DNA of 16,472 nt from Alphaproteobacteria bacterium UBA2954 (GTDB taxonomy: Bacteria > Pseudomonadota > Alphaproteobacteria > Puniceispirillales > Puniceispirillaceae). Every line of letters starts with the position of its first letter. The first letter of the stretch is position 1. Location of the stretch: the NCBI GenBank assembly GCA_002348585.1, contig DEBO01000007.1:3561-20032 (forward strand), written 5' to 3'. A program made the translations under genes and the position numbers. Positions 7,108 to 15,120 of the stretch are shown here, piece by piece. The notes beneath the pieces were generated by a model. That model had not been told where the DNA came from. It ran no database searches and saw only the letters and a list, made by a program, of their open reading frames with translations.

Positions 7108-9129
7108 TTGTCTGAGGTTAAAATTATATTCACCCCATCTGGGCGTCAGGGCCAGTTTGCGAGAGGCACAAATCTGTTGCAAGCTGCGCGACAGCTGGGT
7201 GTTGACATTGATTCAGTTTGTGGCGGACGAGCGATGTGTGGCCGCTGTCAAATCGATATAGGTCAAGGCCAGTTTGCCAAACATGGCATTACCTCATCTG
7301 CTGCAGCACTCAGTCCTGCGTCAGCTGCAGAAACCCACTATGCAGAAAAACGTGAATTGCCGGCTGGCCGTCGTTTAGCTTGTCAGTGCAACATAGTAAA
7401 TGACCTTGTTATTGATGTTCCAGCGACCAGTCAGGTTCACAATCAGCTTGTACGCAAGGCTGCCGATAACCGAGTGATTGACCTGCGCCCGCCTGTCCGC
7501 CTTTGTTTTATTGAAGTGCGTGAGCCTGACATGCACGAGCCGTCTGGCGATCTTCGGCGTGTAATTGAAGCATTGGAGGCCCAATGGCCAGAAAGGGTGT
7601 CTGGACCTGTAAGCTGTGATTTGCATGTTCTGCAGCAACTTCAGATGGCCCTGCGCAAAGGCAAATGGACAGTCACTATTGCCTTGCGTGTAGGCTGCCA
7701 GATTGTTGCTGTCTGGCCAGGCCTGAAAGACCAGATACTGGGGGCAGCCGTGGATGTAGGGTCAACCACGATATCAGCTCATATCTGCGATATGAATGAT
7801 GGAACTGTTCTCGCCTCTACCGGCATCATGAATCCCCAGATTCGTTTTGGTGAAGATCTGATGAGCCGCGTTTCCTATGGAATTATGAATGAAGGCGGAA
7901 CGGCAGAAATGACAAAGGCTGTCTGTGAAGGGCTGCAGCAACTCATTACAGGTGGCGCCGAAGAGGCAGGTTTTACCACAGATGATGTGCTCGAAGTCGT
8001 TCTTGTTGGCAATCCGGTGATGCATCATCTGCTTCTAGGCATAGACCCTGTTGAACTAGGTGGTGCGCCTTTTGCTCTGGCGGTGGATACCGCAGCGGAA
8101 ATCAAAGCAGATGAGATAAATCTCAGCCTGAATAAAGGTAGCAGGATTTATATTCTACCCTGTATTGCCGGTCATGTGGGGGCAGATGCGGCTGGTGTGG
8201 TTCTTGCAGAAGCGCCGCAAGACGGCAGTGAAGTGCAATTGCTGATCGATGTGGGTACAAATGCTGAGATTGTGCTGGGCAATAAAGACAGGCTCCTGGC
8301 CGCCTCATCCCCGACAGGGCCAGCTTTTGAAGGGGCGCAGATCAGCTCAGGCCAGCGGGCGGCACCGGGCGCAATAGAACGGCTGCGGATCAATCCAGAA
8401 ACATTTGAGCCACGGTTTTCAGTGATCGGGACGGATATTTGGTCAGATGAAGATGGCTTTGATGAAGCGGTTTTGGATACCGGAATTACCGGTATTTGTG
8501 GCTCAGGCATTATTGAGGCTTTGGGGGAAATGTATTTGACAGGGCTGATCACAGCAGATGGGGTCATCGATGGTAATCTAGCCAGCCGCACAGAAAGAAT
8601 TGAAGTAGACGGCCGCACCTTCAAATATCGGATTACAGATACGGTCAAGATTCTGCAGAATGATGTCCGTGCAATCCAACTGGCCAAAGCTGCTCTCCAT
8701 GCAGGTTTCAAGCTGTTAATGGATAAGATGCGGATAAAGACAGTTGACCGTGTCTTACTAGCAGGCGCATTTGGCACACATATTGACCCCAAATATGCAA
8801 TGGTTCTTGGAATGGTCCCGGACTGTGCTTTGCCAAACGTAGTGGCTGCAGGGAATTCAGCTGGTGCCGGAGCGCGGATGGCGTTGTTGAATACAGATGC
8901 CCGGGTAAGCATTGAACAAACTGTTCGCAGAATTGAAAAAATTGAAACAGCTGTTGAGGCAGATTTTCAGGATCATTTCGTGCGCGCAATGGCATTCCCG
9001 CATAAGACAGACCCGTATGTGGAATTAAGTGCGGCTGTTTCATTACCATTGCGCGATCTGACAGATAACGTGCCTTCTGCTGAGCCGTCTGGGCGCAGAC
9101 GAAGCCAGCGCCGGTCTAGACGCGCATAA
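7108..9129 (+). CDS. [2Fe-2S] ASKHA-type corrinoid reactivation protein, 673 aa
   Basis: An ATP-dependent activator that returns inactive Co(II) corrinoid to Co(I), like RACo and RamA. The N-terminal ferredoxin has Cys38, Cys44 and Cys47 (SVCGGRAMCGRCQ) and Cys92 (RRLACQC) placed for one [2Fe-2S] cluster. After a linker of about 110 residues comes the ASKHA (actin/hexokinase-like) domain: phosphate-1 loop AVDVGSTTIS near 214-223, phosphate-2 LIDVGTNAEIV near 379-389, then SSPTGPAFEGAQ, ITGICGSGIIEAL and AGAFGTHIDPKYA near 552. RamA instead has C-terminal [4Fe-4S] sites, absent here, so the RACo-like layout fits best. It ends in an arginine-rich tail, RRRSQRRSRRA. It starts with TTG and is the last gene of the operon, with a 97-base gap before it. 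The corrinoid protein of this operon is the expected client. Confidence 0.92.
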   Translation: MSEVKIIFTPSGRQGQFARGTNLLQAARQLGVDIDSVCGGRAMCGRCQIDIGQGQFAKHGITSSAAALSPASAAETHYAEKRELPAGRRLACQCNIVNDLVIDVPATSQVHNQLVRKAADNRVIDLRPPVRLCFIEVREPDMHEPSGDLRRVIEALEAQWPERVSGPVSCDLHVLQQLQMALRKGKWTVTIALRVGCQIVAVWPGLKDQILGAAVDVGSTTISAHICDMNDGTVLASTGIMNPQIRFGEDLMSRVSYGIMNEGGTAEMTKAVCEGLQQLITGGAEEAGFTTDDVLEVVLVGNPVMHHLLLGIDPVELGGAPFALAVDTAAEIKADEINLSLNKGSRIYILPCIAGHVGADAAGVVLAEAPQDGSEVQLLIDVGTNAEIVLGNKDRLLAASSPTGPAFEGAQISSGQRAAPGAIERLRINPETFEPRFSVIGTDIWSDEDGFDEAVLDTGITGICGSGIIEALGEMYLTGLITADGVIDGNLASRTERIEVDGRTFKYRITDTVKILQNDVRAIQLAKAALHAGFKLLMDKMRIKTVDRVLLAGAFGTHIDPKYAMVLGMVPDCALPNVVAAGNSAGAGARMALLNTDARVSIEQTVRRIEKIETAVEADFQDHFVRAMAFPHKTDPYVELSAAVSLPLRDLTDNVPSAEPSGRRRSQRRSRRA

Positions 9130-9158
9130 GCCTGTTAAGTCTGTTCAGTGTATTCCTT

Positions 9159-9293
9159 TCAGTCTTTGTTTTTTTTGTGCTTGCGCGCGCGCTGCCAGGT
9201 ATGTGCTGCCGCGCCAATCACAAATGCAAAGCTGAGCGCATAGCTGAGCCAGATGTAAAGGCCATATCCACCCATGTCCAGAAAACTAGTCAT
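9159..9293 (-). CDS. ccmD: Haem exporter small subunit CcmD, 44 aa
   Basis: A tiny inner-membrane protein that helps release haem-loaded CcmE from the CcmABC complex in cytochrome c maturation. The translation MTSFLDMGGYGLYIWLSYAL then one membrane helix and a basic tail (QRARKHKKNKD) matches CcmD, with the typical MGGYG.Y.W motif. It starts one base after the ccmC stop codon, in the order ccmA-B-C-D expected in alphaproteobacteria. The lysine-rich end is encoded by an A-run, seen as T-run 9169-9176 on the plus strand. It converges on the reactivase gene with 29 bases between the stops. No ccmG or dsbE follows, although it often does in this group. Confidence 0.92.
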   Translation of the reverse strand: MTSFLDMGGYGLYIWLSYALSFAFVIGAAAHTWQRARKHKKNKD

Positions 9294-9294
9294 A

Positions 9295-10026
9295 TCACGT
9301 AGCCTTTGTGCGGGCTTTACCAGCTACCCTGCGGCGTTCGTCTAGCATCCAGTGCATACGATGCAGGACAACCCATATTAAGAACAGCTGAAAAGCCGTA
9401 AACATGGTGAAGAGTGGCCACAGCATGGACACATCAATGGCCATGCCGCCTGAACGCATAATGCTTGCGGGCTGATGTAATGTATTCCACCAATCCACCG
9501 AAAATTTAACAATAGGTATGTTCAGCACGCCAACAAGGGCCAGAATAGAGGCCATGCGGGCGCCGCGTTCCGGCCGCTCAAATCCCGTTGCGAGCGCAAT
9601 GTAACCAATAAAGAAAAACAATAATACCAGCATAGAGGTCAGCCGGGCATCCCATACCCACCATGTTCCCCAGATAGGATAACCCCACAGGCTGCCGGTA
9701 ATCAGCGTCAGTGCTGTAAATCCCGCACCGATAGGCGCAACGGCGCGGGCAGCAATATTTGCCAGAGGGTGCCGCCAGACAACATAGAATAGGGCGCACA
9801 GCCCCAGCCCCAGATAACTGGACAAGCCCAGCCAAGCAGCCGGTACATGCACATACATGATGCGCACAGCATCTCCCTGCTGGTAATCAGGCGGTGAGGC
9901 CAATAAGGCCAGATACAGCCCAAAAATAAAAAAGATAGCTGCTGCCCAGAAACAAAATGGGCGGATCGCGGAAGACACAGCTCTGAACCGCGTCGGATTG
10001 GCAAGACTGTCAAAAATGCCTGTCAT
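9295..10026 (-). CDS. ccmC: Haem exporter protein CcmC, 243 aa
   Basis: An inner-membrane haem-handling protein that delivers haem to the chaperone CcmE in the periplasm for c-type cytochrome assembly. The tryptophan-rich motif WGTWWVWD is at 119-126. The two histidines expected to bind haem are His60 (MYVHVPAAW) and His184 (NTLHQPASI), at the same numbers as in the Escherichia coli protein. Six membrane segments are visible around these. The start MTGIFDSLANPTRF is typical, so the ATG at 10026 is secure. Length is normal. It follows ccmB after a 51-base gap and is followed by ccmD after one base. Confidence 0.95.
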   Translation of the reverse strand: MTGIFDSLANPTRFRAVSSAIRPFCFWAAAIFFIFGLYLALLASPPDYQQGDAVRIMYVHVPAAWLGLSSYLGLGLCALFYVVWRHPLANIAARAVAPIGAGFTALTLITGSLWGYPIWGTWWVWDARLTSMLVLLFFFIGYIALATGFERPERGARMASILALVGVLNIPIVKFSVDWWNTLHQPASIMRSGGMAIDVSMLWPLFTMFTAFQLFLIWVVLHRMHWMLDERRRVAGKARTKAT

Positions 10027-10077
10027 GATTTCGTTCTGCCACGCTCTGTCTGTTTCTAGTGTTTTTCTTATTTTCTT

Positions 10078-10758
10078 TTACTTGTCCTCTAGGACTGACC
10101 GCAAGGCTGCAATTGTCGCAACCGGACTGACCGCCAGCAGGAATAAAAACACAGCCCCTAATAATTTTGCCTGTCCAGCAAAATTAAATCCAGCAAGATA
10201 AGATTGTGTTATCGCAACCCCGAAAATCAAAACAGGCAGGCTAAGTGGTAACACTAGCAACGCCACTAGAAGAGTGGCCCTGCGCGCGCCCAGCGTCAGG
10301 CTTGCGCTGATTGCCCCTAAAAAATTCAGACAAGCGGTGCCAATAGCCAGGCTGGGCAGAAGAACCTTCAGGCTGGAAATTGGCAGATCATATAATAGGA
10401 CTAGAACAGGTGTGATGACTAGGAGCGGCAAGACACACAAAAGGTACCAGCTGATCAGCCTGGCCCCAACATAGCTGGTTAGCCCGCCTTGCATAAGACT
10501 GACCTGTTCCAGCCACCCTTGCCGGTCATCTTCTGCAAACAGCCGGTCAAAGACAGGTAGCGCGCTTAGCAATGCAGATATCCAGATAACAGACGGCCCC
10601 AGTTGACGCAGCAAATCAGGCGATGGGCCCACAGCCAGCGGAAACAAAGCAGCAATCATGACAAAAAAAGCAACTTGTCCCAGATGGTCACCGATGACGC
10701 CTCTGCCCAAAAGGGCCTCTCGTTTCAGACATAAAGTAAAATTACCGATCATCATCAC
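10078..10758 (-). CDS. ccmB: Haem exporter membrane subunit CcmB, 226 aa
   Basis: The membrane partner of the ATPase CcmA in the Ccm haem-transfer complex. About six hydrophobic helices are seen (for example FFVMIAALFPLAV and LLVALLVLPLSLPVLIFGVA). Family motifs include a cytoplasmic start rich in charged residues (CLKREALL), the segment ALPVFDRLFAEDDRQGWLEQ near 65-84, and the LPLSLPVLIFG stretch. Length fits the family (about 220). Two consecutive ATG codons (10758 and 10755) follow the ccmA stop with only two bases between; TTAGGTG provides a modest ribosome site, so coupling to ccmA is likely. The precise start among these two is undecided. Confidence 0.94.
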   Translation of the reverse strand: MMMIGNFTLCLKREALLGRGVIGDHLGQVAFFVMIAALFPLAVGPSPDLLRQLGPSVIWISALLSALPVFDRLFAEDDRQGWLEQVSLMQGGLTSYVGARLISWYLLCVLPLLVITPVLVLLYDLPISSLKVLLPSLAIGTACLNFLGAISASLTLGARRATLLVALLVLPLSLPVLIFGVAITQSYLAGFNFAGQAKLLGAVFLFLLAVSPVATIAALRSVLEDK

Positions 10759-10760
10759 AC

Positions 10761-11462
10761 CTAATCTGACAAATCTAGATAGCGTGGCGTTAGACGGCTG
10801 TCTAACAGGTGATGACTGGCCACAACAGACAGCCCGCCTGCGTCCTGATGGGTTGCTAGCATATATTCAAATGCCTTGTGGCCTGCACTGTCCAGACCAC
10901 TGTTTGGCTCATCCAGCAGCCACAGATATAAGGCAGATGGCGCAAAACAAAGTCGTGTGAGGGCAACGCGCTGGCGCTGGCCAGTAGACAAGCTGCGTAC
11001 GGGTTGATGCATGAAACCGGCGATGCTAAAAGGATCATGACGAATCAGCTGTGCCTCAATATTGGTTCCTGGGCCTGTTTTTGGAAGTAAAGACAGGTTT
11101 TCAAGGCTGGTCAGCGCCCCAGCCAACCCATCTGCCTGCGCATACCACAGACAGCGCAGAGTATCAGCCGGCGTTTCCAAGCGCTGCGCATCAAAGGGCT
11201 TGTCATTGCAGCTAAACTCACCCGCTGTCAGCGGCAGGAAGCCGGCAATGGCGCGCAAAAGGCTGGATTTGCCGCTTCCATTTGGTCCGCGCAGGACAAG
11301 AATCTCTCCGCTGCTGACGCTGAAATCAAGGCCTGCAAATAACTGCTTTTGCCCACGCAATAGCGTGATGCTTCTGCCATCCAATCTGAAGTGCGGCAGA
11401 TGTGAATCTTCAGCTTTACCTGATTGCGCTCTCATATTCATAAGCTCGGACTTTACGGGCAT
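10761..11462 (-). CDS. ccmA: Haem exporter ATP-binding protein CcmA, 233 aa
   Basis: The ABC ATPase of the Ccm complex, whose ATP hydrolysis releases holo-CcmE. Walker A is GPNGSGKSS (59-67), the ABC signature is LSTGQRQR (158-165), Walker B is LWLLDEP (180-186) and the switch histidine lies in VVASHH (213-218). The protein is short for an ABC ATPase, as usual for CcmA. The conserved part begins near residue 25, so the true start may be one of the internal methionines 8 or 10 (ATG at 11441 or 11435); none of the three has a strong ribosome site. It is the first gene of the leftward ccmABCD operon, divergent from the aconitase gene. Confidence 0.93.
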   Translation of the reverse strand: MPVKSELMNMRAQSGKAEDSHLPHFRLDGRSITLLRGQKQLFAGLDFSVSSGEILVLRGPNGSGKSSLLRAIAGFLPLTAGEFSCNDKPFDAQRLETPADTLRCLWYAQADGLAGALTSLENLSLLPKTGPGTNIEAQLIRHDPFSIAGFMHQPVRSLSTGQRQRVALTRLCFAPSALYLWLLDEPNSGLDSAGHKAFEYMLATHQDAGGLSVVASHHLLDSRLTPRYLDLSD

Positions 11463-11613
11463 CAGACAATCCGGTCCAGAGGCAGCAGCTCTGATCGTCA
11501 GTTTTTTCCGTTCACCGGACAGATGCCATCAGAACTCCCCCTTCTCTTTCTGGCTAAAATTTGCTATATTCTCAAGTGACCGCAGTCAGGCGCACCTGTC
11601 GCGGCCGGTATCT

Positions 11614-11724
11614 GATAAGTGATGAGGTGAGGGGGGACACCACAGCATCGGACTTAAGGCCCTGCGGGATCTAGTTCCCCAAAAGGCCAGTTCTTATCTT
11701 TATCATCACTTACAAAGATAAGTG
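11614..11724 (+). promoter_or_regulatory. Overlapping alternative hairpins upstream of acnB
   Basis: Three pairings compete for the same bases. CTTATCTTT (11693-11701) is the perfect complement of AAAGATAAG (11714-11722), a nine-pair stem with a 12-base loop. CACTTA (11707-11712) can instead pair with TAAGTG (11719-11724). TCATCACTTA (11703-11712) is the perfect complement of TAAGTGATGA (11616-11625), a ten-pair long-range stem. GATAAGTG occurs twice (11614-11621 and 11717-11724). The layout suggests a leader RNA with switching folds or a repeated protein site. No T-run follows, so it is not a simple attenuator. Confidence 0.4.
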
Positions 11725-11843
11725 GGTTTTGCACAATTCAGGCTTGCGTTACAGGCTATTGTAAACTTGCTTCTTCGAGGACGGGTGCAGGCAGGCGCTT
11801 GTTTTCAGCTCAAATGAAAACCAGATGGCTTTAATGAGCCACT

Positions 11844-11850
11844 GTGGGGA
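11844..11850 (+). promoter_or_regulatory. Ribosome binding site of acnB
   Basis: GTGGGGA lies five bases before the ATG at 11856. The open frame could start at the GTG at 11844, but this would use up the ribosome site and add four residues (MGNN) not expected in the family, so the ATG is preferred. Confidence 0.5.
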
Positions 11851-11855
11851 ATAAT

Positions 11856-14660
11856 ATGACTTTATATGACACATATGTTGCTGAAATTGCCGCGAGGGCA
11901 AAACAAGGCCTGCAGCCCAAGCCAATTGATGATGGTGCGCTAACAGCAGAACTGATTACGCATATTACAGATTCGGGCAGTGCAAATGCAAAAGAGTGTC
12001 TGCACTATTTGATTTACAACACGCTGCCGGGCACAACCAGTGCTGCGGGGGTAAAAGCTAGTTTTTTGAAAGATATTATTTCTGGAGTGGTCAGCGTATC
12101 TGATATCACAGCTGATTTTGCCTTTGAATTACTGTCTCATATGAAGGGCGGGCCATCCATTAATGTGCTTTTAGATCTTGCACTGGGCAAGGATAAGGCT
12201 GTTGCACTAAGCGCTGCTGAGGTTCTTAAAACACAAGTGTTTTTGTATGAGGCAGACACATCACGCTTGAAGGCAGCTCATGAAGCAGGTAATGACATCG
12301 CAACAGATATTCTGAAAAGCTATGCAGAGGCTGAATTTTTCACAAATCTGCCTGATATCAATGAGCAGATTGATGTGGTCACATATGTAGCCGCAGAGGG
12401 TGATATTTCAACTGACCTGCTCTCACCAGGCAATCAAGCGCATTCACGTTCAGACAGGGAATTGCATGGTCAGTGCATGATTTCTGCTCAAGCCCAAGCC
12501 GAAATTCAGGCCCTGAAGCTGCAGCATCCTGATAAACAGGTGATGCTGATCGCTGAAAAAGGAACTATGGGTGTCGGCTCATCTCGTATGTCCGGGGTCA
12601 ATAACGTGGCGTTGTGGACAGGTCGCCAGGCGAGTCCCTATGTGCCTTTTGTGAATATAGCACCAATTGTTGCCGGAACGAATGGCATTTCACCGATTTT
12701 CCAGACCACAGTTGGAGTGACAGGCGGTATTGGTGTTGACCTGAAAAACTGGGTGAAAAAGCTCGATGATGATGGTAATCCTATTCTAAATAATGATGGT
12801 AATCCGGTTCTAGAACAGAAATATTCTGTTGAAACAGGCACCGTGCTGACAATTAACACAAAGACTAAAAAGCTCTACACAGCAGGTGGGATCACACATG
12901 GGGGTGAAGAACTTGTTGATATGGCCTCATCCTTCACGCCGCAGAAGATGGAATTCATGCGGGCCGGCGGGTCTTATGCGATTGTGTTTGGCAAAATGCT
13001 GCAGAGCTATGCGGCTGAGATTCTAGATATTGACCCGGTGCCTGTTTTTGCGCCTTCTAAGATTGTCACCCATGAAGGACAGGGGCAGACTGCTGTTGAG
13101 AAAATTTTCAATGCAAATGCTGTTGGTGTGGCAGATGGAACTGTGCTTCATGCAGGATCAGACGTGCGTGTACGAGTGAATATTGTTGGATCGCAGGATA
13201 CCACAGGCCTGATGACCTCTCAGGAGCTGGAAGCGATGGCGGCAACGGTGATTTCCCCCAGCGTTGACGGCGCCTATCAGTCTGGCTGTCATACGGCCTC
13301 TGTTTGGGATGTAAAGGCACAAGAAAACACTCCTAAACTGATGAAATTTATGGCGGGATTTGGCCTGATTACTGGGCGCGATGCAAAAGAGCAATATCAC
13401 CCCATGACAGATGTGATTCATAAAGTTTTGAATGATATCACGGTTGATGACTGGTCGATTATTATTGGTGGGGATTCTCATACCCGCATGTCAAAAGGGG
13501 TTGCCTTTGGGGCAGATTCTGGCACGGTCGCGCTCGCGCTGGCCACGGGTGAGGCCTCTATGCCTATACCTGAATCAGTGAAAGTGACCTTTGAAGGTAG
13601 CATGGCAGACCATATGGATTTTCGTGATGTGGTGCATGCCACCCAGGCCCAGATGCTGGAACAGTTTGGCGACAACATCTTCCAGGGCCGCATCATTGAA
13701 GTGCATATTGGCACGTTGCTGGCGGATCAGGCTTTTACCTTTACCGACTGGACAGCAGAGATGAAAGCCAAGGCCTCTATTTGTATCTCTGAGGATGACA
13801 CATTGGTCAAATCACTCCAGATTGCCAAGTCCCGCATTCAGATCATGATAGATAAGGGTATGGATAATGAAAATCATATGCTGCAGGGGCTAATCGCCAT
13901 CGCCGAAAAGCGTATAGATGATATCACCTCAGGCAGGCGTCCTGCTCTTGCTCCGGATTCTTCAGCAAAATATGCTGCAGAATTAGTTGTAGATCTGTAT
14001 GCGATTAACGAGCCGATGATCGCTGACCCGGATGTGAATAATTCGGATGTCTCAAAGAGATATACACATGACACGATACGGCCTATTTCGCATTACATGG
14101 GTGATAAAAAAGTTGATTTGGGCTTTGTCGGGTCCTGCATGGTACATAAGGGTGATGTGAAAATCGTTGCTCAGATTCTGCGCAATCTGGAAAAGGCAAA
14201 AAATAAGGTTGAATTCAAAGCTCCTCTGATTATAGCCGCACCAACCTACAACATAATTGATGAGCTGAAAGCAGAAGGCGACTGGTCTATCCTGCAGAAA
14301 TATTCAGGCTTTGAATTTGATGACAATGCCCCGAAACAGACCAGCCGCACAGATTATGAAAATATCCTATATCTGGAAAGGCCAGGATGTAACTTATGCA
14401 TGGGCAACCAGGAAAAAGCCGCAAAGGGAGATACGGTTCTGGCAACTTCAACTCGCCTGTTCAAAGGGCGTGTGGTTGAAGACTCGGACCAGAAAAAAGG
14501 TGAGTCATTACTGGCCTCAACCCCTGTTGTTGTGCTGTCTGCCATTCTGGGCCGCACCCCAACCATTGATGAATATAAGGAGGCGGTAGAAGGGATTGAC
14601 CTGACGAGCTTTGCTCCGCCGAAATCTGCGCTGGCTATTACTAATTCTGCGCATTTTTGA
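11856..14660 (+). CDS. acnB: Aconitate hydratase B (possible 2-methylisocitrate dehydratase), 934 aa
   Basis: A [4Fe-4S] enzyme of the citric acid cycle converting citrate to isocitrate; AcnB members may also dehydrate 2-methylisocitrate. Domain order is that of AcnB: an N-terminal helical repeat domain (MTLYDTYVAEIAARAKQG, LSHMKGGPSINVLLDLALG), the swivel domain with DLLSPGNQAHSRSDRE, then the catalytic core. Core motifs are VGSQDTTGLMTSQELEAMAA, SGCHTASVWD and GGDSHTR; the cluster ligands are Cys761 (GSCMVHKGD), Cys845 and Cys848 (PGCNLCMGNQ). The protein is longer than the roughly 865-residue enterobacterial AcnB. An insertion (NWVKKLDDDGNPILNNDGNP) holds a tandem eight-residue repeat near 306-319. 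The sequence matches my memory of Bacteroidota aconitases far better than proteobacterial AcnB, so transfer is likely. A single-gene unit with its own terminator downstream. Confidence 0.95.
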   Translation: MTLYDTYVAEIAARAKQGLQPKPIDDGALTAELITHITDSGSANAKECLHYLIYNTLPGTTSAAGVKASFLKDIISGVVSVSDITADFAFELLSHMKGGPSINVLLDLALGKDKAVALSAAEVLKTQVFLYEADTSRLKAAHEAGNDIATDILKSYAEAEFFTNLPDINEQIDVVTYVAAEGDISTDLLSPGNQAHSRSDRELHGQCMISAQAQAEIQALKLQHPDKQVMLIAEKGTMGVGSSRMSGVNNVALWTGRQASPYVPFVNIAPIVAGTNGISPIFQTTVGVTGGIGVDLKNWVKKLDDDGNPILNNDGNPVLEQKYSVETGTVLTINTKTKKLYTAGGITHGGEELVDMASSFTPQKMEFMRAGGSYAIVFGKMLQSYAAEILDIDPVPVFAPSKIVTHEGQGQTAVEKIFNANAVGVADGTVLHAGSDVRVRVNIVGSQDTTGLMTSQELEAMAATVISPSVDGAYQSGCHTASVWDVKAQENTPKLMKFMAGFGLITGRDAKEQYHPMTDVIHKVLNDITVDDWSIIIGGDSHTRMSKGVAFGADSGTVALALATGEASMPIPESVKVTFEGSMADHMDFRDVVHATQAQMLEQFGDNIFQGRIIEVHIGTLLADQAFTFTDWTAEMKAKASICISEDDTLVKSLQIAKSRIQIMIDKGMDNENHMLQGLIAIAEKRIDDITSGRRPALAPDSSAKYAAELVVDLYAINEPMIADPDVNNSDVSKRYTHDTIRPISHYMGDKKVDLGFVGSCMVHKGDVKIVAQILRNLEKAKNKVEFKAPLIIAAPTYNIIDELKAEGDWSILQKYSGFEFDDNAPKQTSRTDYENILYLERPGCNLCMGNQEKAAKGDTVLATSTRLFKGRVVEDSDQKKGESLLASTPVVVLSAILGRTPTIDEYKEAVEGIDLTSFAPPKSALAITNSAHF
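12771..12812 (+). repeat. acnB: Tandem short repeat inside acnB
   Basis: Two copies of GATGGTAATCC followed by a TATTCTA or GGTTCTA variant, at 12771-12788 and 12795-12812, with a 24-base period. They encode DGNPIL, NN, DGNPVL in the loop that follows the swivel domain core. It probably arose by in-frame duplication in an ancestor, since related aconitases have a similar loop. Confidence 0.6.
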
Positions 14661-14681
14661 CGGACGGGAGAGATGCAGAAC

Positions 14682-14707
14682 AAGTCTGACGAAACATCAG
14701 ATTTTTT
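14682..14707 (+). terminator. Rho-independent terminator of acnB
   Basis: AAGTCTGA and TCAGATTT pair around the loop CGAAACA (14690-14696), giving a stem of five perfect pairs plus a G-T and two A-T pairs, running into a six-base T tail at 14702-14707. It lies 25 bases after the acnB stop codon. The stem is short, so efficiency is uncertain. Confidence 0.6.
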
Positions 14708-15120
14708 ACAAATCTTACAGCCACTTTTATATGCAGACAAAAGGGGCAAGTTTTTTATTATTTTGCATGTCTGTTGGCTTGCCCATGGACGGCTTCATTC
14801 ACCCGCGGGCAATCAGCGATGGACCTATTTTTGACTATGTTCAGCTGTTTTATCACAAAACCCTTGTAATGCAGTGTGCGCCAAAACTAATCCGCTGCCA
14901 TCTGGAGACAAACTGAGCCGGCAGGACAAACAGAGTGAAAAATAAAAAAATCCCAAATCATATCATACTTTTAATAATTGTTCTGTATAAAAAAGTTCAC
15001 CAGACAAAACTTCATTTCTAGCGAATTTTGAGGTCATCGTTTGACTTGCTGATGGTTTTGACCGCTCTCTTGTTTTCATCTCTGCCTTTATTTGACTCAA
15101 GCCCACTTGCTGGGTAAGGG

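Larger units (their letters stand above)
11463..11855 (+). other. Divergent ccmA/acnB intergenic region
   Basis: A 393-base gene-free region that must hold the promoters for ccmA (leftward) and acnB (rightward). A TATATT at 11565-11570 is a possible weak minus-10 box for the rightward gene, with no convincing minus-35. A leader of up to about 280 bases before acnB contains several mutually exclusive inverted repeats (11614-11724, annotated separately) and a G-rich run at 11630-11636. Rightward and leftward small frames here show no coding character. I see no known riboswitch consensus. Confidence 0.45.

Noticed and set aside
8172..8912. A 246-residue minus-strand open frame
   Set aside because: It is antisense to the conserved ASKHA domain, is low in recognisable motifs, and the plus-strand frame is clearly the gene.
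9169..9176. An eight-base T-run as terminator of the reactivase gene
   Set aside because: No hairpin precedes it; the run is the reverse of the lysine codons at the end of ccmD.
11062..11622. A 186-residue plus-strand open frame
   Set aside because: It is antisense to ccmA over most of its length, including the Walker A region, and shows no family features.
14611..14916. A 101-residue plus-strand open frame after acnB
   Set aside because: It overlaps the acnB end, runs through the terminator hairpin and has no ribosome site or recognisable motif.
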